A DNA stretch of 64,000 nucleotides from an uncultured Vampirovibrio sp. (GTDB lineage Bacteria > Cyanobacteriota > Vampirovibrionia > Gastranaerophilales > Gastranaerophilaceae), in the NCBI GenBank assembly GCA_910583875.1, contig CAJTXT010000001.1, positions 558,001-622,000 of the forward strand. Direction: 5' to 3'. The notes under the pieces are model-generated. The model was not told the origin of the DNA and ran no database searches. It saw only the letters and a program-made list of their open reading frames with translations. A program made the position numbers and the translations under genes. This document shows positions 17,715 through 26,426 of the stretch, in pieces (within the stretch, counting starts at the first letter, position 1; the number at the start of each line of letters is the position of its first letter).

Positions 17715-18743
17715 TTATCTTCTATATATTATATTTTTTTCTTTATTTCTATGTTTATTTATATATAACGTATAAAGAAATTTATTTTTGATAGTATTTG
17801 ATTTTTTTATTGTTCTATTATTTAAAACATAAGAAATAAAACTATATATAAGCAGTTGTAAATCATAAGTTTTAGCCATTTTTTCAAAATAATCAACAAG
17901 AAGAAAAATGTGGTTTGAAACATCTTTGTTATTATGGTTTCTTGCATATTGAACTTCTAAATCTAATGCAATTTTTTTAATATTATATTTTCTTAGAAGC
18001 TTAAAAAAGTTATCTATTTCTTTTATATTATCATTAATACCGGGGATTATAATATATTTTATTATTACATTATTATTGTTTGCAGAAGCATATTTTTGAA
18101 TAGTATCACATACTTGATTAAATGCATTAACTTGTTTCACTTTTTGATAAGTTTCACTGCAGCCTGAATCTAAAGAAATAACAACAGAGCCTTTATTTTG
18201 TCTTAATGCTTCTTCCACCGTTTCACTATATCTTATAGCACTTGTATGAATTCTTACAGTTGTTCCATTTTGTGTAAATAAGTGAACAAGTTCATCAAAA
18301 TTATGCATAAGAGTCGGTTCACCACCTTGAAAAGTAGCTTCTCCGCCTGCTTTATAATATCCTTTTTCAATTAAATCTTTAATAACAGGATAAGTATTAT
18401 AATTTCTGTTTGTTCCGCTATATTCATCGCTGCAATATATACATCTTGCATTACATAATCTGCAATGAGAGAAATGAAAATCTGAAATTTTACGTTCTTC
18501 AGTAAAGTTATATTCGCCTAAATGATAGCAGCCTTCACAATCATATATAGTTTTTTCTTTTTGAGCTTTTATTCTCTGCTCTTTTTTATCAAATAATTCT
18601 TCCCAATTAATAAGTTCACCATTGTAGTTTTGAAGCAGAATAGGCAGACCTCGCCCATCACCATGCGAAATACAGCAATCACAAACTGTATTCAAATCAA
18701 AATTGATTCCTGATTCCAAAAAGCAACAACCTAAATTATTCAT
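17715..18743 (-). CDS. Radical SAM protein
   Basis: A 342-residue iron-sulfur enzyme. The radical SAM cluster is HCRLCNARCIYC (Cx3Cx2C) near residue 100, followed by the SAM-binding GGEATFQGGEPTLMHN. A further Cys-rich segment precedes it (CDCCISHGDGRGLP, then CEGCYHLG), suggesting an extra cluster or zinc site at the N-terminus. The ribosome binding site is GGAG seven bases before the ATG. It stands alone after the ribosomal L27 terminator, with no peptide precursor or obvious substrate gene next to it, so the reaction is unknown. Confidence 0.85.
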   Translation of the reverse strand: MNNLGCCFLESGINFDLNTVCDCCISHGDGRGLPILLQNYNGELINWEELFDKKEQRIKAQKEKTIYDCEGCYHLGEYNFTEERKISDFHFSHCRLCNARCIYCSDEYSGTNRNYNTYPVIKDLIEKGYYKAGGEATFQGGEPTLMHNFDELVHLFTQNGTTVRIHTSAIRYSETVEEALRQNKGSVVISLDSGCSETYQKVKQVNAFNQVCDTIQKYASANNNNVIIKYIIIPGINDNIKEIDNFFKLLRKYNIKKIALDLEVQYARNHNNKDVSNHIFLLVDYFEKMAKTYDLQLLIYSFISYVLNNRTIKKSNTIKNKFLYTLYINKHRNKEKNIIYRR

Positions 18744-18759
18744 AAAAACTCCAAATATA

Positions 18760-18799
18760 AAAAGAAAAAGAACAACTAAAAAGCTGTTCTTTTTCTTTT
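18760..18799 (-). terminator. Terminator of rplU-rpmA
   Basis: A perfect 15-bp stem (18760-18774 with 18785-18799) with a ten-base loop lies between the rpmA stop and the radical SAM start. The arm ends in T-rich sequence on the minus strand. Confidence 0.85.
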
Positions 18800-18810
18800 C
18801 TTAATTTTAA

Positions 18811-19065
18811 TTATTCAGCGTAAACACTAACTTGTTTTCTGTCACGTCTGTGTGGTTCAAATTTAACAACACCGTCAATTAATGCAAATAGAGTATAATC
18901 TTTACCCATACCTACATTGTTGCCAGGGTGAACTTTTGTACCTTTTTGGCGAACAATAATATTACCTGTAGTAACTTTTTCACCGCCGAATTTTTTTACG
19001 CCTAATCGCTTACTTTCACTGTCACGACCGTTTTTACTCGATCCGACACCTTTCTTATGTGCCAT
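18811..19065 (-). CDS. rpmA: 50S ribosomal protein L27
   Basis: An 84-residue large-subunit protein near the peptidyl transferase centre. The MAHKKGVGSSKNGRDSESKRLG start and GNIIVRQKGTKVHPGNNVGMGKD centre are diagnostic. The N-terminus begins directly with AHKKG, so the cleavable Firmicutes-type extension is absent. It sits 25 bases after rplU and before a strong terminator, the standard rplU-rpmA operon. Confidence 0.99.
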   Translation of the reverse strand: MAHKKGVGSSKNGRDSESKRLGVKKFGGEKVTTGNIIVRQKGTKVHPGNNVGMGKDYTLFALIDGVVKFEPHRRDRKQVSVYAE

Positions 19066-19090
19066 TGTTATATTCTCCTTAAATTATTTT

Positions 19091-19432
19091 CTATTCTTCT
19101 GAAGCTGCATCTTTTTTAGCAGTTGTTCTGATTTTGTTAATCATAACTCTTGTAAAGTTTTGTCTGTGGCCATTTTTTCTTCTGTAGCCTTTTTTAGCTC
19201 TTTGTTTGTAAACTAAAACTTTTTTAGTTTTGTCATGTTTAACAATAGTACCTTCAACGCTTGCGTTTTTAACATAAGGTTGACCTAATTTTGATTTTTT
19301 ACCGTTAACAAGCATAATGATGTTTTCAAAAACAACTTTAGAATCTGCTTCGTTTTCCAATAATTCAATATCAACATAACGACCTTCAGTAACTTGATAT
19401 TGTTTTCCGCCTGTTTCAATAATTGCGAACAT
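19091..19432 (-). CDS. rplU: 50S ribosomal protein L21
   Basis: A 113-residue 23S rRNA-binding protein. MFAIIETGGKQYQV and the tail KAKKGYRRKNGHRQ (here QRAKKGYRRKNGHRQNFTRV) are diagnostic. It is first gene of the rplU-rpmA operon, with AAAGGAAT as ribosome binding site, a structured leader at 19456-19485 and a consensus promoter at 19528-19556. Confidence 0.99.
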   Translation of the reverse strand: MFAIIETGGKQYQVTEGRYVDIELLENEADSKVVFENIIMLVNGKKSKLGQPYVKNASVEGTIVKHDKTKKVLVYKQRAKKGYRRKNGHRQNFTRVMINKIRTTAKKDAASEE

Positions 19433-19455
19433 ATCTTATTCCTTTCACTTGAGGC

Positions 19456-19485
19456 AATCGCAGCTTTTAGCATTTCTTAGCGATT
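19456..19485 (-). promoter_or_regulatory. Hairpin in the rplU leader
   Basis: AATCGC (19456-19461) pairs with GCGATT (19480-19485) in the transcribed leader between promoter and rplU. Ribosomal protein L21 leaders with autoregulatory hairpins are known in other bacteria; similarity in sequence is not claimed. Confidence 0.45.
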
Positions 19486-19527
19486 TACCTATCTACACAC
19501 ATGCACATTACTATGCATTATGAATAA

Positions 19528-19556
19528 AGTTTACCTTGCACAAAGTCTATTGTCAA
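19528..19556 (-). promoter_or_regulatory. Consensus promoter of rplU-rpmA
   Basis: On the minus strand TTGACA (19551-19556), a 17-base spacer and TAAACT (19528-19533). Position and spacing fit a strong housekeeping promoter. Confidence 0.8.
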
Positions 19557-19651
19557 CAAGCTATAAAAGATTGTATGGTTTGCTAATATTACCTTTAGAG
19601 CAATTTTAAAAATTTCTTAATTAAATGTTAGTACTCGTATTAATTATATAT

Positions 19652-19801
19652 GTCATGCTGAACTTGTTTGACTACTTTTTCCAAAATCTTTGATTTTGTG
19701 AAAAATGTCTGGTTTCCCACAGCATCTAATATTTTGATATTTAATCATTATGAATGAAATATTCAAAGCTGGTAAGATGCTGAAACAAGTTCAGCATGAC
19801 A
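19652..19801. repeat. Inverted pair of palindromes, one with 50-base insert
   Basis: Both units have ATGCTGAA/TTCAGCAT arms. The left unit is split by a 50-base module (from GACTAC to TTTCCCA) between the loop and the second arm. The right unit (19772-19801) is compact and inverted. It occupies most of the 586-base gap between rplU and ycf45, in a divergent intergenic region. Confidence 0.9.
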
Positions 19802-19892
19802 GGAAGTTTAAAGTAATATATATGGAACTGAATATATATTACTATTGTTTTTATAAAGTTATGTAACATTACTACAAATATAGTATATTTTT

Positions 19893-19921
19893 TTGAAAGT
19901 TTCTAAAAAAAGTGTTATAAT
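19893..19921 (+). promoter_or_regulatory. Consensus promoter of ycf45
   Basis: TTGAAA (19893-19898), a 17-base spacer and a perfect TATAAT (19916-19921). It predicts a leader of about 90 bases. Confidence 0.8.
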
Positions 19922-19936
19922 ATAAATGTAGGTAGC

Positions 19937-19971
19937 CCCGAATACAGGGTGCAGTTTAGTCCTTATTCGGG
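19937..19971 (+). promoter_or_regulatory. Structured 5' leader of ycf45
   Basis: CCCGAATA (19937-19944) pairs with TATTCGGG (19964-19971) near the predicted transcript start. The leader (about 19928-20010) is clearly richer in G and C than the surrounding DNA. It does not match a riboswitch class that I can recognise. Confidence 0.5.
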
Positions 19972-20018
19972 TACAAGTTAAAAACACCTGAGCGCGTCAG
20001 ATAAGCGAAAGGGACATA

Positions 20019-21614
20019 ATGGATAAGATTCAATTTCACAATGACCTAAGAAGGTTAATTGAAATTCTACCGCCTAAGATTGTAGACACTTTAAGGCCGT
20101 ACAATTTAGATGATGCCATTGAATTGGTTCTCGATTTAGGCAGAGTTGGAGAAATTCGGTATTCTGACGGAAAAACAGTTTTTTTAGGCGAAAGTTATAT
20201 AATTGATGAAGATATTGAATATATAACATCTAAGATTCAGCCATTTACCAGCGACAATCGTTCCGGTATTCCGGGAACTTTGCATAGAATTAGTGCAATA
20301 AGAAACAGACAAGGAAAAGTTGTAGGCCTTACTTGCAGAATAGGTCGTGTTGTTACAGGAACAATTGCTTGTATTAAAGATATTTGTTTGCAGAATAAAA
20401 GTATTTTATTCTTAGGCCGCCCTGGCGTAGGTAAAACTACAAAATTAAGAGAAATTTCAAGACTTGTTGCAAATGAACTAGGAAAAAGAGTTGTTGTTGT
20501 TGATACTTCAAATGAAATAGCAGGTGACGGTGATACTCCTCACCCTGCAATAGGTAGAGCAAGAAGAATGCAGGTTACTCAGCCGATTTATCAAAAAGAT
20601 ATTATGATTGAAGCGGTTGAAAACCACACTCCGGAAGTCGTTGTTGTTGACGAAATTGGTACGGAAGAAGAAGCACAAGCAGCCAGAACAATCGCTGAGC
20701 GTGGTGTAATGCTTATTGCTACTGCACATGGTAATACATTAGACAACCTTATTAAAAACCCTGCTTTATCTGACTTGGTTGGCGGTGTAAGCTCTGTTAC
20801 ACTAGGTGATGATGAAGCAAAAAGAAGAGGTTCACAAAAAACCGTTCTTGAACGTGAAAAGCAGCCTACTTTTGATATTGTAATTGAAATTATTGACAGA
20901 AATACTCTTGCAGTTTATAAAAATACTGCAGAAGCAGTCGATTACATTTTACGAGGCTGGCCAATAAGACCTGAAATTAGAAAAATTGACCAAGCTTATA
21001 CAAAGCAAGAAACTGTTGAAGAAGCGGTTGTTCAAGAAAAAATTAAAGAAGAAGAAGACTTGGCAAGCCAAAAATTAAAATTCAGTTTTTCAAGACAAGA
21101 ATATGTTAAACAGGTAAAAGATTTCAAAAAAATCTATATTTATGCAGTTAGCAGAACTGTTTTAGATAAAGTGCTTGAACGTTTAAATCTTCAAGCTGAA
21201 ATAACAAGAAATATTGAAGATGCAGATATTGTTATAGTACATAAAGCATTTGCAAAAGGCGGAACAAAAATTTTAAGCATTGCAAACGATTATAAATTAC
21301 CAATTTATTATGTACGTTCTAATTCAATGTCACAAGTTCAAAAAGTCGTAAAAGAAGCACTTCATATAACAGATAGCGAAACTCTCCAAGGTTATTATGA
21401 TGACGCTGAACGCGCACTAGATGAAGCAAAAGCCGCTATTCAAAAGATTTTAGAAGGTGCAGATAAAGTAGAATTACAGCCTCAAAATCAACAAATACGA
21501 AAATTACAGCACGAACTTGTTGAACAGCATAATCTTTCAAGTGAAAGCGTAGGCGAAGGCACAGAAAGAAGATTACGTATTGTTGGCGGCAGCGATTATA
21601 AGCATGCTGGTTAA
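20019..21614 (+). CDS. ycf45: Ycf45-type AAA ATPase with R3H domain
   Basis: A 531-residue protein related to SpoIIIAA-type ATPases. The Walker A is GRPGVGKTTKLREI, the Walker B region is VVVVDEIGTEEEAQAARTIAERG, and the IATAHGNTLDNLIKNP block follows. A middle linker is rich in Glu/Lys. The second half holds an R3H-like nucleic-acid-binding tail ending in QHNLSSESVGEGTERRLRI. Ycf45 is encoded in cyanobacterial genomes and some plastids; its function is poorly known and ATP-dependent nucleic-acid binding is inferred. It is the main taxonomic marker in the window. The gene is transcribed alone from a consensus promoter with a structured leader. Confidence 0.92.
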   Translation: MDKIQFHNDLRRLIEILPPKIVDTLRPYNLDDAIELVLDLGRVGEIRYSDGKTVFLGESYIIDEDIEYITSKIQPFTSDNRSGIPGTLHRISAIRNRQGKVVGLTCRIGRVVTGTIACIKDICLQNKSILFLGRPGVGKTTKLREISRLVANELGKRVVVVDTSNEIAGDGDTPHPAIGRARRMQVTQPIYQKDIMIEAVENHTPEVVVVDEIGTEEEAQAARTIAERGVMLIATAHGNTLDNLIKNPALSDLVGGVSSVTLGDDEAKRRGSQKTVLEREKQPTFDIVIEIIDRNTLAVYKNTAEAVDYILRGWPIRPEIRKIDQAYTKQETVEEAVVQEKIKEEEDLASQKLKFSFSRQEYVKQVKDFKKIYIYAVSRTVLDKVLERLNLQAEITRNIEDADIVIVHKAFAKGGTKILSIANDYKLPIYYVRSNSMSQVQKVVKEALHITDSETLQGYYDDAERALDEAKAAIQKILEGADKVELQPQNQQIRKLQHELVEQHNLSSESVGEGTERRLRIVGGSDYKHAG

Positions 21615-21710
21615 TTTTCTTATAAAATTTTACCAAGTTACCTTATAACGCTTTTTTTTAGGAAATTATATAGAAATTTACACTAAAGATGCTCAGAATA
21701 TAGTCATAAT

Positions 21711-21825
21711 GTCATTCCGAACTTGTTTGACTACTTTTTCCAAAATCTTTGATTTTGTGAAAAATGTCTGGTTTCCCACGGAATCTTACCAATTGTAAGA
21801 CCCTGAAACAAGTTCAGGGTGACAA
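21711..21825. repeat. Palindrome pair with mixed arm types and 50-base insert
   Basis: The left unit has ATTCCGAA/CGGAAT arms split by the 50-base module. The right unit has ACCCTGAA/TTCAGGGT arms and is compact. It lies between convergent ycf45 and fusA. The two units of this pair belong to different arm types. Confidence 0.9.
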
Positions 21826-21910
21826 CTTCAACTATTTTAGTGTAAAATTATACATAATTTCCTATTTTTAATATGGTTAGAAAATGTAGTATTAATATAT
21901 TTTATTCATA

Positions 21911-21940
21911 AAAAAGAGAGGTATTTCTACCTCTCTTTTT
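21911..21940 (-). terminator. Terminator of fusA
   Basis: A perfect 13-bp stem (21911-21923 with 21928-21940) with a four-base loop, ending in a T-run in the direction of fusA. The stem sequence is almost the same as that of the pgk terminator. Confidence 0.9.
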
Positions 21941-21957
21941 AAAATCTATTATTCTAA

Positions 21958-24042
21958 TTAAGCATTAGCGCCTGATTTAGAAATAATTTCTTCTTGTACG
22001 TTTGTTGGAACTTGTTCGTATTTTAAGAATTCCATAGAGAATGTACCACGACCTTGAGTATTAGAACGTAAGTCTGTAGCATAACCGAACATATTTCCTA
22101 ATGGAACAGTAGCTCTAACAATAACGTTACCTGTGTTACCTACAGGTTCTTGACCTTCAATACGTCCACGACGTCTTGAAATATCACCAATAATTGTACC
22201 TGTAAATTCATCAGGAATTTCGATTTCAACTTTCATCATAGGTTCTAAGATGCAAGCTCTAGCTTTTTTACAACCATCTTTGATAGCCATAGAACCAGCA
22301 ATCTTAAATGCCATTTCTGAAGAGTCAACTTCGTGGTAAGAACCATCATAAAGTTCAACTTTAACGTCTATCATAGGATATCCAGCTAAGATACCGCCTT
22401 CAAGAGCTTCTTCCATACCTTTTCTTGCAGGTTCAATGTATTCTTTAGGAATAGCACCGCCAACGATTTTGTTTTCGAATACGAAACCTTCGTTTTCGCC
22501 TGCAGGCATAATTCTAATTTTAACGTGACCATATTGACCTTTACCACCTGATTGTCTGATGAATTTAGAGTCTTGATCAGCAGTTCCAAGAATTGTTTCA
22601 CGGTAAGCAACTTGAGGTTTACCAACGTTAGCGTCTACTTTGAATTCTCTTAATAAACGGTCAACAATAATATCTAAGTGAAGTTCACCCATACCAGAAA
22701 TAATTGTTTGTCCTGTTTCTGTATCAGATTTAACTCTGAATGATGGATCTTCTTCAGCAAGTTTTTGAAGAGCAATACCCATTTTATCTTGGTCAGCTTT
22801 TGTTTTTGGTTCAATAGCAACAGAAATAACCGGGTCTGGGAATTCCATTCTTTCTAAGATAATTGGTGCATTTTCTTCACATAATGTGTCACCTGTTGTT
22901 GTATCTTTTAAACCAACAGCTGCACAAATGTCACCGGCATATACTTCTGTAATTTCGTTTCTTTGATCAGCATACATTTGAACTAATCTTGAAATACGTT
23001 CTTTTTTACCGTTAGTTGCGTTTAATACATAAGAACCTGAAGATAATTTACCTGAGTAAACTCTTAAGAAAGTTAAACGACCAACATAAGGGTCTGTCAT
23101 AATCTTAAATGCAAGAGCTGCAAATGGTTCAGATTCAGAAGATTTTCTTTCAACTTTTGAACCGTCTTCAAGTTCACCTTCAATAGCTTTAACATCTAAT
23201 GGAGATGGCATATAGTATACAACGTTGTCTAAAAGTAATTGAACACCTTTATTTTTGAATGCTGTACCGCAGCAAACAGGAACGATTTGGTTTGTACAAA
23301 CTGCTTTTCTTAAAGCTGCTTTTAATTCATCAACTGTAGGTTCTTCGCCTTCCATGAATTTCATCATTAAATCGTCATCTGTTTCAGAGATTTTTTCAAT
23401 CATTTCAGCTCTGTATTCTTGAGCTTTTTCTAACATATCAGCAGGAATTTCTTCTTCTCTGATATCTGTACCTAAGTCATTAGTATAAATTTCAGCTTTC
23501 ATATTCATAAGGTCAATTAAGCCTGTGAATTTATCTTCTGCACCGATAGGTAATTGGATTGGAACAGCATTAGCGTTTAATCTTGTTTTTAATTGTTCAA
23601 CAACTCTATAGAAGTCAGCACCTGTTCTATCCATTTTATTAACGAATACCATTCTTGGTACTTCATATCTGTTAGCTTGTCTCCAAACTGTTTCTGATTG
23701 TGATTGAACACCGCCAACCGCACAGAATACAGCTACAACACCGTCTAATACACGCAAAGAACGTTCAACTTCGATTGTGAAGTCAACGTGTCCTGGGGTA
23801 TCTATGATGTTGAATTGGTGGTCTTTCCACATAGCAGTTACAGCTGCTGATTGGATTGTAATACCTCTTTCACGTTCTTGGTCCATAAAGTCAGTTACAG
23901 CAGCACCATCGTGTACTTCACCAAGTTTATGTGTTTTACCTGTGTAGAAAAGAATACGTTCTGTGGTAGTTGTTTTACCTGCGTCGATGTGAGCAGCAAT
24001 ACCAAAGTTTCTTACTCTTTCCAATGGAACTTGTCTTGCCAT
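21958..24042 (-). CDS. fusA: Elongation factor G
   Basis: A 694-residue translocation GTPase. GTPase motifs are AHIDAGKTTTTERIL (G1), RGITIQSAAV (G2), DTPGHVDF (G3) and NKMDRTGAD (G4). Domains II-V follow at full length, including the domain IV glycine-rich GGKGQYGHVKIRI. The N-terminus MARQVPLERVRNFGIAAHIDAG is standard. It is not in the str operon here (no rpsL, rpsG or tuf next to it); it is a single gene with its own terminator. Confidence 0.98.
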   Translation of the reverse strand: MARQVPLERVRNFGIAAHIDAGKTTTTERILFYTGKTHKLGEVHDGAAVTDFMDQERERGITIQSAAVTAMWKDHQFNIIDTPGHVDFTIEVERSLRVLDGVVAVFCAVGGVQSQSETVWRQANRYEVPRMVFVNKMDRTGADFYRVVEQLKTRLNANAVPIQLPIGAEDKFTGLIDLMNMKAEIYTNDLGTDIREEEIPADMLEKAQEYRAEMIEKISETDDDLMMKFMEGEEPTVDELKAALRKAVCTNQIVPVCCGTAFKNKGVQLLLDNVVYYMPSPLDVKAIEGELEDGSKVERKSSESEPFAALAFKIMTDPYVGRLTFLRVYSGKLSSGSYVLNATNGKKERISRLVQMYADQRNEITEVYAGDICAAVGLKDTTTGDTLCEENAPIILERMEFPDPVISVAIEPKTKADQDKMGIALQKLAEEDPSFRVKSDTETGQTIISGMGELHLDIIVDRLLREFKVDANVGKPQVAYRETILGTADQDSKFIRQSGGKGQYGHVKIRIMPAGENEGFVFENKIVGGAIPKEYIEPARKGMEEALEGGILAGYPMIDVKVELYDGSYHEVDSSEMAFKIAGSMAIKDGCKKARACILEPMMKVEIEIPDEFTGTIIGDISRRRGRIEGQEPVGNTGNVIVRATVPLGNMFGYATDLRSNTQGRGTFSMEFLKYEQVPTNVQEEIISKSGANA

Positions 24043-24267
24043 TTTCTTTTTTCCTTTATTCTGTTACTACATAAATATATAATATTCTTAGCATACGCTC
24101 TTAGTTTAATCTTTACATAAAAACATTTTTTTTTAAAGAACATGTTTTTCAAATACTAAGATTTTCAAAATGTTTATTAAGAAAAGTTAAAATAATCTTT
24201 TAAATCTCTTAAGTTTTTTAGATTTTGTTCCGATAAGTAGGAAATAAGATATGAAAAGGAGAGCTTT

Positions 24268-24477
24268 ATGATAGAAACAGAAAAAATTAATTCTTTATAC
24301 AAAAATATTTTTGGTGATACAAGAGCTACAATTGCTGCTATTCAAAAATTTATCGAAAAGAAAGCTCCCGAAGTTGAGGTGGAAGCTGAACCTGCTGCAT
24401 CTGTTAATCGAGTATTAAACAGTGTTGCTTGTGAAGAAACTAATAATGATATTCAAAAGATTATAAATAGGTTATAA
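24268..24477 (+). CDS. Small hypothetical protein
   Basis: 69 residues, preceded by a strong AAAAGGAGAGC ribosome binding site, which is the main reason to accept it. The N-terminal half is helical (TEKINSLYKNIFGDTRATIAAIQKFIEKK), the middle is Glu/Ala-rich and the end is helical again (DIQKIINRL). No family is recognised. Its stop codon is overlapped by the long hairpin element at 24476-24583. Confidence 0.6.
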   Translation: MIETEKINSLYKNIFGDTRATIAAIQKFIEKKAPEVEVEAEPAASVNRVLNSVACEETNNDIQKIINRL

Positions 24478-24583
24478 ATTTTTACAAAGAAACTGAAAAA
24501 GTTACCTTTGAAGTCCATTGTTTTTAGGAATCGCGAAAACACAGGACGAAAAGGTAACTTTTTCAGTTTCTTTGTAAAAATTT
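24476..24583. repeat. Long-stem hairpin with conserved 40-base core
   Basis: A perfect 34-bp inverted repeat (24476-24509 with 24550-24583) encloses a 40-base core (24510-24549). The core starts GAAGTCCATTG and ends ACACAGGACGA. Nearly the same core occurs at 28.5, 30.3 and 52.7 kb on stems of different sequence. It starts inside the stop codon of the upstream gene and can act as a terminator. Confidence 0.9.
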
Positions 24584-24654
24584 ATCTGTTTAATTCAAAT
24601 CAAAAATATGTTATTATAACCACACAGACATATTAATGCGGGGTTTATAATATT

Positions 24655-25938
24655 ATGAAAAAAATTTGGATTCGAGATATTAAAGACTATGAAGGTAAAG
24701 AAGTTACACTTCAAGGCTGGCTTTATAATAAACGTTCAAGCGGCAAATTACATTTCTTACAATTACGTGACGGTACTGCCGAAATTCAAGCTGTAGTATT
24801 CAAAGGAAATGTAAGTGAAGAAGTTTTTGAACTTGCAGATAAAATTACACAAGAAAGTTCTGTTGAAATTACAGGTACAGTTAAAAAGCATGAGCGTTCT
24901 AAAATAGGTTTTGAAATTGATGCAACTGATGTTAAAGTTATTTCTGCTTCTGTAGATTACCCTATTACACCAAAAGAGCATGGAACTCACTTTTTAATGG
25001 AGCACCGCCATCTATGGCTTCGTTCTTCAAGACAACGTGCTATTTTAAATATTCGTCACAGAATTATAAAATCAGTTCGTGATTTCTTTGATTCACATGG
25101 TTTCACTTTAGTTGATGCACCTATTTTTACTCCTAATGCTTGTGAAGGTTCAACAACATTATTTGAAACAGATTATTTTGATACAAAAGCATATTTATCA
25201 CAAAGCGGTCAGTTATATATGGAAGCTGCTGCAATGGCTGTTGGTAAAGCATATTGTTTTGGTCCGACATTTAGAGCAGAAAAATCTAAAACAAGACGTC
25301 ACTTAACAGAATTTTGGATGGTTGAGCCTGAAATTGCTTTTGCTGATATTTATGATGATATGGATATAGCTGAAGAATTTGTTGAATATATTGTTGGTCA
25401 AGTTGTTGAACATAATAGAGCTGATTTAGAAGTTTTGGAACGCGATATTTCTAAACTTGAAAATATTAAACGTCCATTCCCTCGTATTTCTTATGATGAG
25501 GCTATTGAAATTCTTCACAAAAAAGGAAATGACACACCTTGGGGCGAAGATTTTGGCGGTGATGAAGAAACTCTTATTTCAGAAGAATTTGACAGACCTG
25601 TAATGATTCACCATTACCCAATGGCTGTTAAAGCCTTCTATATGAAACAAGACGGAGATAAAGCTGCTTGCGTTGACGTTATTGCACCTGAAGGCTATGG
25701 CGAAATGATTGGCGGCGGTCAAAGAGAAGATGACCTTGAAAAATTAAAAGCTAAGATTAAAGAACAAGGTTTATCAGAAGAAGTTTTCGATTGGTATCTT
25801 GATTTAAGAAAATACGGAAGCGTTCCTCATGCCGGATTTGGTTTAGGTATCGAAAGAACAGTAGCTTGGATTTGCGGCTTACCTCACGTTCGCGAAACCA
25901 TTCCGTTCCCAAGATTAATGGACAGAATCAGACCATAA
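24655..25938 (+). CDS. asnS: Asparaginyl-tRNA synthetase
   Basis: A 427-residue class IIb synthetase. The N-terminal OB-fold anticodon-binding domain (VTLQGWLYNKRSSGKLHFLQLRDG) is followed by the catalytic core. Core motifs are TPNACEGSTTLFET, FGPTFRAEKSKTRRHLTEFWMVEPE (motif 2) and GFGLGIERTVAWICGLPHVRETIPFPR (motif 3). The AEKSKTRRHLTEF form and the CEGSTTLF segment distinguish AsnRS from AspRS. It is first gene of a run with ruvC, a membrane protein and mtnA, with two-base spacing to ruvC. Confidence 0.96.
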   Translation: MKKIWIRDIKDYEGKEVTLQGWLYNKRSSGKLHFLQLRDGTAEIQAVVFKGNVSEEVFELADKITQESSVEITGTVKKHERSKIGFEIDATDVKVISASVDYPITPKEHGTHFLMEHRHLWLRSSRQRAILNIRHRIIKSVRDFFDSHGFTLVDAPIFTPNACEGSTTLFETDYFDTKAYLSQSGQLYMEAAAMAVGKAYCFGPTFRAEKSKTRRHLTEFWMVEPEIAFADIYDDMDIAEEFVEYIVGQVVEHNRADLEVLERDISKLENIKRPFPRISYDEAIEILHKKGNDTPWGEDFGGDEETLISEEFDRPVMIHHYPMAVKAFYMKQDGDKAACVDVIAPEGYGEMIGGGQREDDLEKLKAKIKEQGLSEEVFDWYLDLRKYGSVPHAGFGLGIERTVAWICGLPHVRETIPFPRLMDRIRP

Positions 25939-25940
25939 CT

Positions 25941-26426
25941 ATGCGAATACTAGGTATTGACCCGGGATTAGCTATTGTCGGCTATTCAATAATAGATACG
26001 GAAAAGGAAGAAAATATACTTATTTCATCAGGTTCTATTCAAACGGACAAAAGCAAAACTGATGCTGAACGTCTGTTTGAAATAGAAACTGATATGCAGA
26101 CAATTATTGACAAATTTCAACCAGATGAAGCAAGTATAGAAAAACTCTTCTATTTTAAAAATCAAAAAACTATAATTCCTGTAGCAGAAGCAAGAGGCGT
26201 TATTCTTTCTGTTTTGCAAAAGAATTCTATAAAAATATCAGAATTTACGCCTATGGAAGTAAAACAGATGATGACGGGATATGGTAGAGCTTCTAAAGAT
26301 GAAGTGGCAAGAGCTGTTCGGATGTCTGTAAAATATGAAAAGCTGCCAAAACTTGATGATACATTAGACTCTATTGCTATTGCGCTTTGTCATTCTCGTA
26401 ATAATATGATTTTAGGGAGAATTTAA
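25941..26426 (+). CDS. ruvC: Holliday junction resolvase RuvC
   Basis: A 161-residue resolvase. RILGIDPGLAIVGYSII carries the first catalytic Asp, ASIEKLFYFKNQKT the catalytic Glu and aromatic wedge, and SKDEVARAV with LDDTLDSIAIALCH the C-terminal acidic pair. Length fits the family (about 160-175). I chose the ATG at 25941, two bases after the asnS stop; an upstream in-frame start would lie inside asnS. It nicks four-way junctions together with RuvAB, neither of which is in the window. Confidence 0.95.
   Translation: MRILGIDPGLAIVGYSIIDTEKEENILISSGSIQTDKSKTDAERLFEIETDMQTIIDKFQPDEASIEKLFYFKNQKTIIPVAEARGVILSVLQKNSIKISEFTPMEVKQMMTGYGRASKDEVARAVRMSVKYEKLPKLDDTLDSIAIALCHSRNNMILGRI

Noticed and set aside
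17498..17791. A 97-codon plus-strand frame rich in Ile, Phe and Tyr
   Set aside because: It overlaps both flanking minus-strand genes and their promoter, has no ribosome binding site, and its composition is what AT-rich noncoding DNA gives.
19928..20018. tRNA or known riboswitch in the ycf45 leader
   Set aside because: No cloverleaf or T-loop sequence and no conserved core of a class I know; kept only as an unassigned leader.
24476..24583. The long hairpins as integron attC sites
   Set aside because: No GTTRRRY/RYYYAAC core sites, no integrase and no cassette arrangement in the window.
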